From positions 1 to 36,197 of the forward strand of contig RPRQ01000044.1 of NCBI GenBank assembly GCA_003818205.1: a stretch of 36,197 bases of DNA, written 5' to 3'. The position numbers and the translations under genes were made by a program. The stretch is from Bacteroidales bacterium (lineage in GTDB: Bacteria > Bacteroidota > Bacteroidia > Bacteroidales > Tenuifilaceae). Positions within the stretch are counted from its first letter, which is position 1. The number at the start of each line of letters is the position of its first letter. The notes beneath the pieces are model-generated. The model searched no databases and was not told the origin of the DNA. It worked only from the letters and a program-made list of their open reading frames with translations. Below are positions 8,784 through 16,483 of this stretch, in pieces.

Positions 8784-9860
8784 TCAGCGTTCCATTTCCC
8801 TATCCGGTGGATTACCCGTTGCGAACCTCAGAAATTTTGGGTGCATGAATCTATCGACCCTTTTCATGAATTTCCAATGGGAGGTGTTAAGCCGATATCC
8901 AATAAAGAATTCAAAATGTCCTGAGTTAAGGTATAGCTGTGAGTCGTTATGTTTTACGTTTGAAGATTCGGTATATGTAGTTAACCCCCAATAGTATGAA
9001 TTACCATTACGACCAATGGAGGCGCGTACAATATGTCTTAAAGCTAGGGTGCTAAACTCTTTTTTGGAGCCGTCGATTGATGAGTACTGGGTTACCTTTT
9101 GCAGGGAGATTCCTGGGTAAAGTGTGAATGCGAAAAAAAACTTTTTATAAATGGTGAATAGGTGTGAGTAACCGAATGATACACCAATATTTGAGAAGAC
9201 TATCCCATTCAAATCAAGCTTCGGATCCACGAACTGTTTAATTACCCCAGGTATTATTGAAGTGTCGGATACTATACCATTAATTGAAAAAAAGCCTCCT
9301 AGCATCCAGCTACCCCCGCTACGTCTCATGGCTTTTGTGAAGGTATAGGCTGCATTAGGGGAATAAATATTGGGTTTAAAAATATATGCGAATGATGCTG
9401 CCAATGAAACTGTTTGAAGGTTTGGTGCTTGTGGATAGGGATCGCTACTCGACCAGCTGTCGATGAATTTTTGAGGGTTTGATAGGTAGAACCCTTTGTA
9501 GCTTTTTAGCGTTAGATCAACCATGAGCTTTCGCATGGTGTAGTGCGCCTCAAAGTCGAATTTTTGAGTTTTTCCGTATTTTTTATCCTCAGCTGAGCTT
9601 GAGGGCATCGTAAAGCTAACGCCCAAGCCCAACCATGAATACGATAACCCAAAACCTACAAGCGATTGTGGGTTGGGTTTAAATAGTAGTTTTTTTGGTA
9701 AATCGGGGTTTTCAATCTCAATCTGCGAGTAGTTTGGACCAATCTTAGAATAAAAATGAATATGCTTCGGGAAGCTGATTACCCTAAGCGAGTCGTTACT
9801 TACCCCTAGTAAATTTAAGGAGATAAATAAAAGTATGGTTATGCTTCCTAGGTATCTCAC
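8784..9860 (-). CDS. DUF4421-like exported protein
   Basis: 358 residues with a signal peptide (residues ~1-20). After it come alternating hydrophobic/polar strands rich in Gly, Tyr and Phe, as in an outer-membrane beta-barrel. KLMVDLTLKSYKGFYL and YSWLGLGVSFTMP resemble the DUF4421 family of Bacteroidota, from memory of the family pattern. The family has no assigned function. The start codon is GTG at 9860: a stop codon lies a few codons upstream in frame, and the signal peptide begins here. A near-match promoter box AATTTTTG (9887-9894, minus strand) ends 26 nt upstream. It stands alone, head to head with the porin gene across the MITE-like palindrome. Confidence 0.7.
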   Translation of the reverse strand: MRYLGSITILLFISLNLLGVSNDSLRVISFPKHIHFYSKIGPNYSQIEIENPDLPKKLLFKPNPQSLVGFGLSYSWLGLGVSFTMPSSSAEDKKYGKTQKFDFEAHYTMRKLMVDLTLKSYKGFYLSNPQKFIDSWSSSDPYPQAPNLQTVSLAASFAYIFKPNIYSPNAAYTFTKAMRRSGGSWMLGGFFSINGIVSDTSIIPGVIKQFVDPKLDLNGIVFSNIGVSFGYSHLFTIYKKFFFAFTLYPGISLQKVTQYSSIDGSKKEFSTLALRHIVRASIGRNGNSYYWGLTTYTESSNVKHNDSQLYLNSGHFEFFIGYRLNTSHWKFMKRVDRFMHPKFLRFATGNPPDREMER

Positions 9861-9892
9861 TATTAGAGTTGTAGTAATTTAGCTATCAAAAA

Positions 9893-10048
9893 TTGAATCT
9901 ACTCCGAAAACCAATAATATTTAAAAATACCGCTAAGGCTCTAAGATACAAAGAATAGCAAGTAAATGTATATCAATACAATATGATTTTGTATTGCTTC
10001 GGGTCTTAGAGCCTTTGTGGCAAAATTGTCTTTTCGGAGTGGACTCAA
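9893..10048. mobile_element. MITE-like palindromic element, 156 bp
   Basis: Terminal inverted repeats of 18 bp match at 16 positions: TTGAATCTACTCCGAAAA (9893-9910) and the complement of 10031-10048. Inside are two further nested inverted pairs: AAGGCTCTAAGA (9935-9946) with 10004-10015, and AATACAA (9975-9981) with TTGTATT (9989-9995). The whole unit can thus fold as one long imperfect hairpin. It has no ORF and lies between two divergent genes. This nested-palindrome form is typical of non-autonomous elements or REP-type repeats. No target duplication or matching transposase is evident in the window. Confidence 0.6.
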
Positions 10049-10159
10049 AATTCAAATATAACCATTTTTTTATTCGGTAAACTATTCTCATTTTTGCGGG
10101 GTTTAAAAGATCATTGTTTTTCTAGTTAATAAATTGATATTCAGCTAAATGTTATTAAA

Positions 10160-11410
10160 ATGAACAGGATGAGAGGTTATTCGAACTATATTCTTTTTGT
10201 AATTGCAATTGCATTTTCAATTAGTGTTTTCGCTCAGGAGCAGCCTAAACCGAAGTTTGAGCTAAAGCCCTATGGATTTGTGGCCTATGAACTATACATG
10301 GATACCTACAAGTCGGTGGATTCAAGGGATGGTGAATCGTATTCGTACCCATTATACCCTAATTTTGATAAGTACGGCAAGGATGCCAATAAAAGAACCA
10401 TGCTCGAAATGGCAGCATTTACATCGCGTTTGGGTTTAAGGGTTTTGGGGCCTGATTTATTGGGTGCAAAATCGAGCGGTTTGTTCGAGATGGATGTAAT
10501 GGGAACAAAGCAGGATTATGTACAGCTATTTAGCCTTCGGCATGCAATGTTCAAGCTCAATTGGGAGAAATCAGAACTTTTACTCGGACAAACTTGGCAT
10601 CCCGTAATTGTAACGGAGATGATTCCTAATACAGTCTCGTTTGGCGCAGGTGCTCCTTTTCATGCACTAAATCGTTCAGCTCAGATTAGGTATACCTATA
10701 ATTTTTCACCATTATTTAGAATTTTAGGTGCTGCATCAATTCATGGCAGTCATCGCTCTACAGGTTCATACGATGCCCAGCGGTATTCTGGAAGACCAGA
10801 TGTTCATGTTCAAATGTCTGTTGGAAATCGTAAAGAGTTTTTGGCTGGTTTCTCGGCTGGTTACAAATGGTTAACCCCTCGATTATTTGTTGATAAGGAT
10901 ACCATTAGCACCACCGAAACCATTGGTTCATACGATTTACATGCGTTTATAATGATAAAACCCGCTTCAACGAGCGTTAAGCTGGAAGCAATTTATGGAC
11001 AGAACCTGACCTATTTATCAATGATTGGAGGATATGGCAAGAAAACGGGTTCAGATACACAGAGTGATGATTATTCCTATACAAACCTAAATACATTAAG
11101 CGTATGGGGTGATATTCAGCAGGATATCGATAATTGGTCAATTGGTATTTTTGCTGGGTATCAAAAAATAATGGGTGCTGATGACAGCTACACCTCAATA
11201 AAGGATTATAACCGTGAGGATAGGCTAAGCAACATTATTCGGGTTTCGCCTAGAGTAGTGTATAAAGCGGATGCTTTAAGCATTGGGTTGGAGTACATTC
11301 TAACCAAAGCGGTTTATGGTTTAACATGGGATTTAAAGCATAATGTTACCGAAACCATGGACCCTGTAAGCAATAATAGGGTTTTGGTTAGGGTTGCATA
11401 TAGCTTTTAA
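10160..11410 (+). CDS. Porin-like outer-membrane beta-barrel protein
   Basis: 416 residues with a clear signal peptide (residues ~5-25, ending VFAQ). The mature chain opens with KFELKPYGFVAYELYMDTY, typical of the first porin strand (PYGFV), and continues as alternating amphipathic strands with short turns and longer polar loops. The last residue is Phe (VAYSF), the usual C-terminal signal for Bam-dependent barrel insertion. SELLLGQTWHPV and AAFTSRLGLRVLG resemble strands in trimeric DcaP-like porins, but this is a general likeness. It probably lets small solutes cross the outer membrane; the substrate is unknown. The 3' end overlaps the convergent ATPase gene by 23 bp. Confidence 0.7.
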   Translation: MNRMRGYSNYILFVIAIAFSISVFAQEQPKPKFELKPYGFVAYELYMDTYKSVDSRDGESYSYPLYPNFDKYGKDANKRTMLEMAAFTSRLGLRVLGPDLLGAKSSGLFEMDVMGTKQDYVQLFSLRHAMFKLNWEKSELLLGQTWHPVIVTEMIPNTVSFGAGAPFHALNRSAQIRYTYNFSPLFRILGAASIHGSHRSTGSYDAQRYSGRPDVHVQMSVGNRKEFLAGFSAGYKWLTPRLFVDKDTISTTETIGSYDLHAFIMIKPASTSVKLEAIYGQNLTYLSMIGGYGKKTGSDTQSDDYSYTNLNTLSVWGDIQQDIDNWSIGIFAGYQKIMGADDSYTSIKDYNREDRLSNIIRVSPRVVYKADALSIGLEYILTKAVYGLTWDLKHNVTETMDPVSNNRVLVRVAYSF

Positions 11411-12629
11411 AGTTTTCTTGTATATCTTTAGATAGAAGGAAGGCGATTAGGTTGCTCCATGCTATACCATTTCTGTTGGTGTCGAGGTGTTTGTCGAGCG
11501 ATAAAACTATTTTAGGGTAGTTATCGCTAACCTTTTCTAATGCGCCGAATTCACGCTCAATGGTTTTGTTATCGGCTAGTAGATAAGCTATTTGAATATA
11601 TATTTTTTGGCTGTTTTTTGTGGCGATAAAATCAATCTTCTGCTCGTAGAATTTACCAATGTTTACCTTGTAGCCTCTTGATAGTAGCTCGAGAAAAACA
11701 ATATTTTCTAGATGCCCCGATATGTCCTTAATTCTAAATCCTAAAAGGCTGTGCTTTAAACCAATATCACCAGTGTAATATTTCTCATGAATCTCAAGTA
11801 ACCGTTTGCCCTTTATATCATAACGATTTACTTTATGAAAAATAAATGCTGATGTAAGCATGTTCAGGTAGCTCTGAACCGTTTCAACCGAACCCTTTAT
11901 TTTTTGTGATTTCAGAAAATCAGCAATTTTCTTCGATGATGTTATATTTCCGCAATTATCAGCAGTGAATTGTGCTATTCGCTCTAGTAAGGATATATCC
12001 CGCAAAGCATTATGCGCAACAACGTCTTTTAGCAGTATGGTGTTGTAAATGGATGAAACGTATTGTTCAACCACTTCGTCGTCGTACTCCATTCGGTGAA
12101 TACCTGGAAATCCCCCGTATTTGATAAATAGAGCAAATTCTGCATCTATTTTCTCGGGTTCAAGGGCGTTGCGAAAGTCTAAAAATTCGGAAAAGGTGAG
12201 GGTGTACATTTTAAATTCAATGTATCTACCCGAAATATATGTTGCCAATTCGGACGAAAGCATTCGTGAGTTTAATCCTGTAATAAAAAGGTCGGCTGTA
12301 CTGTCGGCTAAAAAACCCGATAAGGCTTTCTCCCAGCCTTCAATTTCTTGGACCTCATCGATAAATAAATATTTTTTACCTGTAACCTTTTTGAATTGAC
12401 TATTTACGTACTTGACTAGCTGCTGATAATTATTAAGATAATCGAATTCGAGCGAATCCTTATTAATCATTAATATATTTTTGGGTTTAACCCCACCTTC
12501 AACTAACGATTCATAGATAATTTTAAGGAATGTACTTTTACCACATCTTCGAATCCCTGTAATTACCTTAATAATAGGCTTATCAATAAATGGAGTAATT
12601 TGCTTTAGATATTGCTTACGTGGTATCAT
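11388..12629 (-). CDS. AAA_14/DUF4143-family ATPase
   Basis: 413 residues from the ATG at 12629. The N-terminal P-loop is GIRRCGKST (residues ~25-33), Walker B is YLFIDEVQE (~87-95), and ITGLNSRM is the following sensor-like strand: the order of the AAA_14 domain. The C-terminal half carries DUF4143 features, ending in KIDFIATKNSQKIYIQIAYLL. This is a restriction-nuclease-like core in which the expected catalytic E-x-K is replaced (IQIA), so nuclease activity is unlikely. Such ATPases are numerous in anaerobes and Bacteroidota, with no firm role. A TTG-initiated extension (to 12656) is rejected because the exact promoter box TATTTTTG lies at 12654-12661, giving a 24-nt leader to this ATG. Confidence 0.88.
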   Translation of the reverse strand: MIPRKQYLKQITPFIDKPIIKVITGIRRCGKSTFLKIIYESLVEGGVKPKNILMINKDSLEFDYLNNYQQLVKYVNSQFKKVTGKKYLFIDEVQEIEGWEKALSGFLADSTADLFITGLNSRMLSSELATYISGRYIEFKMYTLTFSEFLDFRNALEPEKIDAEFALFIKYGGFPGIHRMEYDDEVVEQYVSSIYNTILLKDVVAHNALRDISLLERIAQFTADNCGNITSSKKIADFLKSQKIKGSVETVQSYLNMLTSAFIFHKVNRYDIKGKRLLEIHEKYYTGDIGLKHSLLGFRIKDISGHLENIVFLELLSRGYKVNIGKFYEQKIDFIATKNSQKIYIQIAYLLADNKTIEREFGALEKVSDNYPKIVLSLDKHLDTNRNGIAWSNLIAFLLSKDIQENFKSYMQP

Positions 12630-12653
12630 ATTTAGATTATAATTGTAAATATA

Positions 12654-12661
12654 CAAAAATA
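12654..12661 (-). promoter_or_regulatory. -7 promoter box TATTTTTG for the AAA_14 ATPase gene
   Basis: An exact TAnnTTTG match on the minus strand, ending 24 nt before the ATG at 12629. A weak TTTC stands at about -33 (22-nt spacer). The box overlaps the alternative TTG start, which argues against that start. Confidence 0.45.
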
Positions 12662-12774
12662 ATTAAATATTACGATTATAGTCGAAATAAAATAGATTTT
12701 ATACGGTATGCAGATTTTACTTGCTGTAATGTGACATACATATGAAATTTCACTATTGTCCTATTAAAATAATT

Positions 12775-12920
12775 GTAACTATTCAGCAGCAATAAAAACT
12801 CTCACGCAACGCTTGCGCTAAAGCTTACGCTTACGCCGAAGCTTCAGCGTAGGAGCACAGCGAAGGCGCAAAGTCGAAAAGCCGCTAAGGTACTCTATGA
12901 GCAAAAAGATAAATCCAATA
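12775..12920 (+). repeat. Dispersed repeat, copy A, with a nested ~60-bp insertion
   Basis: Bases 12775-12809 are identical over 35 bp to 35938-35972. Similarity resumes at about 12867 (CGCAAAGTCG, then AAAGCCGC, TCTATGA, CAAT) and matches the far copy from 35968. The ~60 bp between is absent from the far copy. It begins and ends next to a CGCAA word and carries a near-palindrome ACGCCGAAGCTTCAGCGT. So an older repeat has been split by a smaller one. The stretch 12662-12774 upstream holds no gene or pattern I can name. Confidence 0.65.
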
Positions 12921-13281
12921 TAACTAGAGTCTGTCTATAAAGTCAGAAACTCTAAATCAAATTGAATAATGAACAAGGATTAACTTCGCTGAGCTCACTT
13001 TGTTCGGTTGCCTTCGGCGAACTCGCAAGCTTGGTATTCATAGCTAGCATCGTTTCGGTTTACAATGCTAATAAATAGAATATCAATGAGATATATAATT
13101 ACTTACACGCTTTTTTTTTAATAAAAGCGTGTATTCAATTAACAATCAATATGTTAAAATATTTATGTTATGTACTAAGAAAATAATAATAAATTTTTCT
13201 GTTGAGAAAATCTCAATTGTCTGAAATAAGTTTTAATAAATATTTTCATATCTATAAAATTAAGGATGAGTTTCGTTTCTT
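12921..13281. other. Gene-free stretch with repeat-like DNA and a hairpin
   Basis: No supported gene. Bases ~12985-13035 hold GC-richer direct and inverted words (CTTCGCTGAGCTC, GCCTTCGGCGAACTCGC) of the kind seen at 33430-33490. A perfect 11-bp inverted repeat TACACGCTTTT/AAAAGCGTGTA lies at 13104-13114 and 13123-13133. It has no following U-run on either strand, so it is a weak terminator candidate. Confidence 0.5.
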
Positions 13282-13303
13282 AGCCCATGTTGGGGGCTGG
13301 GCT
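13282..13303 (-). terminator. Hairpin directly after the T9SS lectin-like gene
   Basis: On the minus strand the stem AGCCCA (13303-13298) pairs with TGGGCT (13287-13282) around a C-rich loop and begins right after the stop codon at 13304. The following RNA is A/U-rich (AAGAAACG) without a strong U-run, so termination is plausible but not certain. Confidence 0.5.
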
Positions 13304-14674
13304 TTATTCTTTAATTATCTTTCTCACTTCAACTGTCTTGTCGGTAATCAATTTTACAAAATATATTCCGCTTGTCAAGTTGCTAATATCAATTTGTATT
13401 TTGCTGTCTTTTACTTGTTGTCTTATTAGTTCCTGTCCGTTTATATTACAAATTGTCAAAATATTTTCTTTTGTCAGTTGCGTTATTTCTATTATTATTA
13501 TTGATCTCGTAGGATTTGGATAAATCTTAACATTATCAAGAGATGAATTTTCACTAATACCATTGGATAAACAAATATCATTTACTGTAACATCAACAGA
13601 GAGGATACCTTTGTTGTCATCATAACAAGAGCCAATATTAATATTATCACATTTGCCCATATTATCATTGTATCCTAAGAAAAGAGTATCTCTCTTCATT
13701 GCAATAAAAGTTTTCTCATGACCTACCATAAAAGCAGTATCATTTCTTCCAATTCTCCCAACAAGTGCGCCAAGATGAGCAGTTCGAACAAGACTTTGGA
13801 AGTCACTTTGAGTCCCACCATCAGGACCAACATCTCCGCCTCCTCCATTCCAAGTACCAGAGGCTGTAATGACAATTTTGTCACCAACTTCAACATTAAT
13901 TCCTGTTGAAGTTAATACATCATTATGCCAATCAGTAGGTTTTGCAGTTATTTTCATTGAGTTTTTTTTGTATATCAAGGATTTAACACAAATCTCGTCA
14001 ATCCATAGTGTATCTGCTGTCACTCCTTGATTAAAATCAAAATCAACATTACAATTGAGTCTGACTTTCATTGCTCGGTTAGGAATTGAATCTATTGAAA
14101 TAGAATCATGCAGTACTATAATAGAATCATTTATTATTAAATCAATCCTCTTTTTTGTCCAAATGAAACTATACTTATTCATATTTTTCCTTAATATATT
14201 CCAATTAGGTATTGGAATATATTTTTGATATATTGGATCACCAGAGCAAATATTACCTTCAATTGGGAATGCTCTAAGAATTCCTAAAACTCCATTTGTA
14301 ATTACAATTCCATCATGACAGCCCTTCCCATAATACATTTCTAAACCAATACTTGTATCATCTGTTTTATTAATAGAGCCTGATGCCCAATGTGAACTTT
14401 TTGCAATGATATCTAATTTACAACAATAATTAAAATTAGGTAGGCTCTGTATATCAGATTTTGTATTTTGAGTTAAATTTGATGTTAAAATTAAATAGCT
14501 ATTTCCAATCAACGGATTTATTGTATTTACATCCCACCATTTAAGTGCATTTAATGTGTTTGATTCAAAAGAGTCGTTAAAAACACAAGTATTTTGAGCA
14601 TTTAATAGCGAACAACTAAATAATAAAAATATGCCCATTATTAACCTCAAACAAAAGTTATTAATTTTCGTCAT
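13304..14674 (-). CDS. T9SS cargo protein with a LecA (PA-IL)-like domain
   Basis: 456 residues. Signal peptide 1-26 (ending LNAQ). Residues ~30-235 look like a concanavalin/jelly-roll domain: FNDSFESNTLNALKWW, an aromatic core and TLWIDEICVKSL as last strand. Residues ~240-365 match the PA-IL/LecA galactophilic lectin pattern: TGINVEVGDKIVITASGTW, GPDGG, DFQSL, LGALVGRIG, LGYNDN and YDDNKG. In LecA the corresponding positions include calcium and galactose ligands; the Asp of YND, a Gln and one Asn are kept, while one Asn is Asp. Residues 382-456 (VKIYPNPTRS ... GIYFVKL) are a type A T9SS sorting domain. It should be secreted across the outer membrane and may bind glycans. An insertion sequence lies 146 bp upstream of its start. 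Confidence 0.82.
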   Translation of the reverse strand: MTKINNFCLRLIMGIFLLFSCSLLNAQNTCVFNDSFESNTLNALKWWDVNTINPLIGNSYLILTSNLTQNTKSDIQSLPNFNYCCKLDIIAKSSHWASGSINKTDDTSIGLEMYYGKGCHDGIVITNGVLGILRAFPIEGNICSGDPIYQKYIPIPNWNILRKNMNKYSFIWTKKRIDLIINDSIIVLHDSISIDSIPNRAMKVRLNCNVDFDFNQGVTADTLWIDEICVKSLIYKKNSMKITAKPTDWHNDVLTSTGINVEVGDKIVITASGTWNGGGGDVGPDGGTQSDFQSLVRTAHLGALVGRIGRNDTAFMVGHEKTFIAMKRDTLFLGYNDNMGKCDNINIGSCYDDNKGILSVDVTVNDICLSNGISENSSLDNVKIYPNPTRSIIIIEITQLTKENILTICNINGQELIRQQVKDSKIQIDISNLTSGIYFVKLITDKTVEVRKIIKE

Positions 14675-14820
14675 GATTTTTCCTTTAAAATGGTTAACAA
14701 TTTAATATATTATATTCATATTTTTTGTCTGCTTATACATCTTAAAGCTGCGTCTAAATCCTGACTAACGTTTTCGTTAATCGTTTATTATTCAGTTATA
14801 TATAAATTCAATAGGCTTTA

Positions 14821-15686
14821 GAGCCTGTTTAAAAATTTTTCACCATCATAGCAATGGAAGCCACAATTATCCAAGCTTCGCTTGATTCTGTATTCATCTC
14901 ATAATCCTTACAGAGCCGTCTCGACCACATCAGCCATGATATCGAACGTTCTACAATCCACCGCTTTGGGATAACCTTGAAAGCCGCTTCGTCACTACGG
15001 GTTACAACTTCAAGTTCCACTCCCAGTTCGGTTTGAGCCAGTTTCCCCAATCGTTCACCCGCATAACCTCCATCGGCAAGAATCTTTTTCAGCCTAGGGT
15101 ATTTCCCCACCAACCGTTTGAATACCTGTTCTGCCGCCACGCTGTCATGCACATTCGCTGCTGTTACCACGATGCACATCAGGATTCCCAGCGTATCCAC
15201 CACGATATGCCGCTTACGCCCTTTTACCTTCTTGTTCCCATCATACCCCTTATCGGGAACGCCCCGCTCGCTGTTCTTCACCGACTGGGAGTCGATGATT
15301 CCAAGGCTAGGGGATGCCTTGCGGGAGTGCTTCTCCCTCACCAGCTCATGGAGCTTCGCCTGCACTCGGTGCCAAGCACCGCTAATCAGCCACTTGCGAA
15401 AGTAGTAGTACACCGTACTCCAGGACCCGAACTCCTTCGGGAGCATCCGCCACTGGCAGCCCGTTTTCAGCTGGTAGAGGATGGCATCCCATACCTTGCG
15501 CAGGCAAACTTTGCGCTTGCGCTTGTCGTTCAGAATCTTTTTTATACATTGCCACTGGCTATTGGTTAGGCTGGTTAGGTAGTTTATCATCGCTTGTTCA
15601 GATTGGTGTTTGCGCAAGCTCAGAAAAAACAATCACATTAGCTAATCAATAGCCTTATTTCTAGGCAACTAAATTTAAACAGGCTC
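14821..15686 (-). mobile_element. IS5-family insertion sequence (IS1031/IS427-like), complete
   Basis: 866 bp bounded by 13-bp perfect terminal inverted repeats GAGCCTGTTTAAA (14821-14833 and complement of 15674-15686). It is flanked by TTA on both sides (14818-14820 and 15687-15689), a 3-bp target duplication fitting the TNA preference of the IS1031/IS427 groups. It holds one transposase gene, whose stop codon lies inside the left repeat. It is visibly more GC-rich than its surroundings, which suggests recent arrival. Confidence 0.88.
14829..15590 (-). CDS. IS5-family DDE transposase
   Basis: 253 residues from the ATG at 15590 (MINYLTSL); a longer TTG-initiated form to 15632 is less likely. 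The N-terminal helical domain contains the family motif QLKTGCQWRMLPKEFGSWSTVYYYF. The DDE triad is visible: Asp100 in GIIDSQSVK, Asp173 in ADGGYAG, and Glu214 in RWIVERSISWL, followed by the IS5-type Arg-rich WSRRLCKDYE. GNKKVKGRKRHIVVDTLG lies between the first two acids. Length is normal and the frame is unbroken, so it looks active. The stop codon TAA (14829-14831) is within the left terminal repeat, and transcription points at the T9SS lectin-like gene. Confidence 0.95.
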   Translation of the reverse strand: MINYLTSLTNSQWQCIKKILNDKRKRKVCLRKVWDAILYQLKTGCQWRMLPKEFGSWSTVYYYFRKWLISGAWHRVQAKLHELVREKHSRKASPSLGIIDSQSVKNSERGVPDKGYDGNKKVKGRKRHIVVDTLGILMCIVVTAANVHDSVAAEQVFKRLVGKYPRLKKILADGGYAGERLGKLAQTELGVELEVVTRSDEAAFKVIPKRWIVERSISWLMWSRRLCKDYEMNTESSEAWIIVASIAMMVKNF

Positions 15687-16070
15687 TTAGTTTAAATGAG
15701 CGTTTAGAAATGAGATATTATTACGATTAAACAATAAATATATCCAAATAACACAACGATAAATAATATTGTTTTCTGAAATGCTTGTATTCATTGATTT
15801 TTATTCAATACAGTTATCAACGCCCAATTAAACTAAAGCCATTCAATTTTCCCTTCATTTTTATGCTCTTTCGTATCTCGAAAAACGTTAGCCGAAGTAG
15901 TCAATTTTTCGGTAATAGGGTGAATGGTGCACAACGGTTTGCCGCTAAGCACAGACAGGGATTTAAAAAACCGTTTCCTTGTCCCTCGTTAACAGCAATG
16001 CTAAGTTAGGAAAAAACTTTCATATCTGCAAATCTGCCCTGATTGGGTTTAGCAGCTGTTAGCGTTTGTT
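15687..16070. other. Gene-free stretch right of the insertion sequence
   Basis: 384 bp with no supported gene. The first half is very AT-rich. The second half (15880-16070) holds words such as ACAACGGTTTGCCGCTAAG and CAGCAATGCTAAGTTAGG, which recall genome-wide Bacteroidota intergenic repeats. I see no integrase site or promoter that I can defend. A short frame at 15785-16009 reads through this repeat DNA and lacks coding character. Confidence 0.5.
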
Positions 16071-16420
16071 GTGTGTCCTGCGTTACCCCAGGATACGAAG
16101 ATAGTAAAGTTCTTTGAAGTGGTAACAGAACTTTGGAAGAGATGATAGGATTTGTCAAGTAGTGTCTATGAGGGTAATCGTAGAGGTCAAGCGAACCGGC
16201 TGGCTGGGTAACACTAGAGACATGAACGAAAAGCGGACTATCGGTAAAGGCTGTTCAGGCAGATTTATCAAACCGCCCTGTGGTGCTGCTTTTAACGGAG
16301 TGGTACTGAGCGACAGGGTTAAAGCGTATGCAGCCAGTTGTAGGACGGGTATGCGTATGGTATGGGCAGAGGAGCTGATCCGGCAGTTGCCGGAGAGTTC
16401 GCCGGAGGTAATCTTAAATC
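16071..16420 (+). ncRNA. GC-rich structured block, possibly 5' fragment (domain I) of a group II intron
   Basis: This ~350-bp block is much richer in G+C than its flanks. It begins GTGTG, the canonical group II intron 5' end, followed by stems TCCTG/CAGGA (16076-16080, 16089-16093), AAAGTTCT/AGAACTTT (16106-16113, 16127-16134), CCCTGT/ACAGGG (16276-16281, 16313-16318) and CCGGC/GCCGG (16380-16393). CACTAGAGACATGAACGAAAAG resembles conserved purine-rich domain I segments. No reverse transcriptase or domain V follows, so if it is an intron only the 5' part remains. An open frame at 16162-16494 is better explained as chance in a GC-rich RNA gene. The family assignment comes from memory of patterns and is tentative. 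Confidence 0.4.
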
Positions 16421-16427
16421 GTTGTTC

Positions 16428-16448
16428 CCTGCCTCGCCGGCAGGCAGG
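16428..16448. repeat. CCTGCC...GGCAGG palindrome, copy 1
   Basis: CCTGCCTCGCCGGCAGGCAGG, a GC-rich palindromic repeat. Three relatives lie at 16949-16975, 27629-27648 and 33382-33408, all intergenic. It immediately follows the structured GC-rich block. Confidence 0.8.
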
Positions 16449-16483
16449 CTTGTTCTTAAATCAAAAAAAAAATCATATTATGG

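Noticed and set aside
11388-12629. Nuclease or defence function for the DUF4143 part of the ATPase
   Set aside because: The expected catalytic E-x-K of the nuclease-like core is replaced and no defence partner gene is adjacent.
12630-12656. Longer TTG-initiated N-terminus of the ATPase
   Set aside because: The -7 promoter box lies inside it, and the family start pattern begins at MIPRKQYL.
15033-15569. 178-residue open frame opposite the transposase
   Set aside because: It is antisense to a transposase with intact motifs; long antisense frames are common in GC-richer genes.
15785-16009. 74-residue open frame right of the insertion sequence
   Set aside because: It reads through AT-rich and repeat DNA, with no start signal and no protein-like pattern.
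15880-16070. Possible integron attC-like site (GTTAGC and ACAACGGTTTGCC words)
   Set aside because: Core-site spacing and complementary arms of an attC could not be drawn, and no integrase is present.
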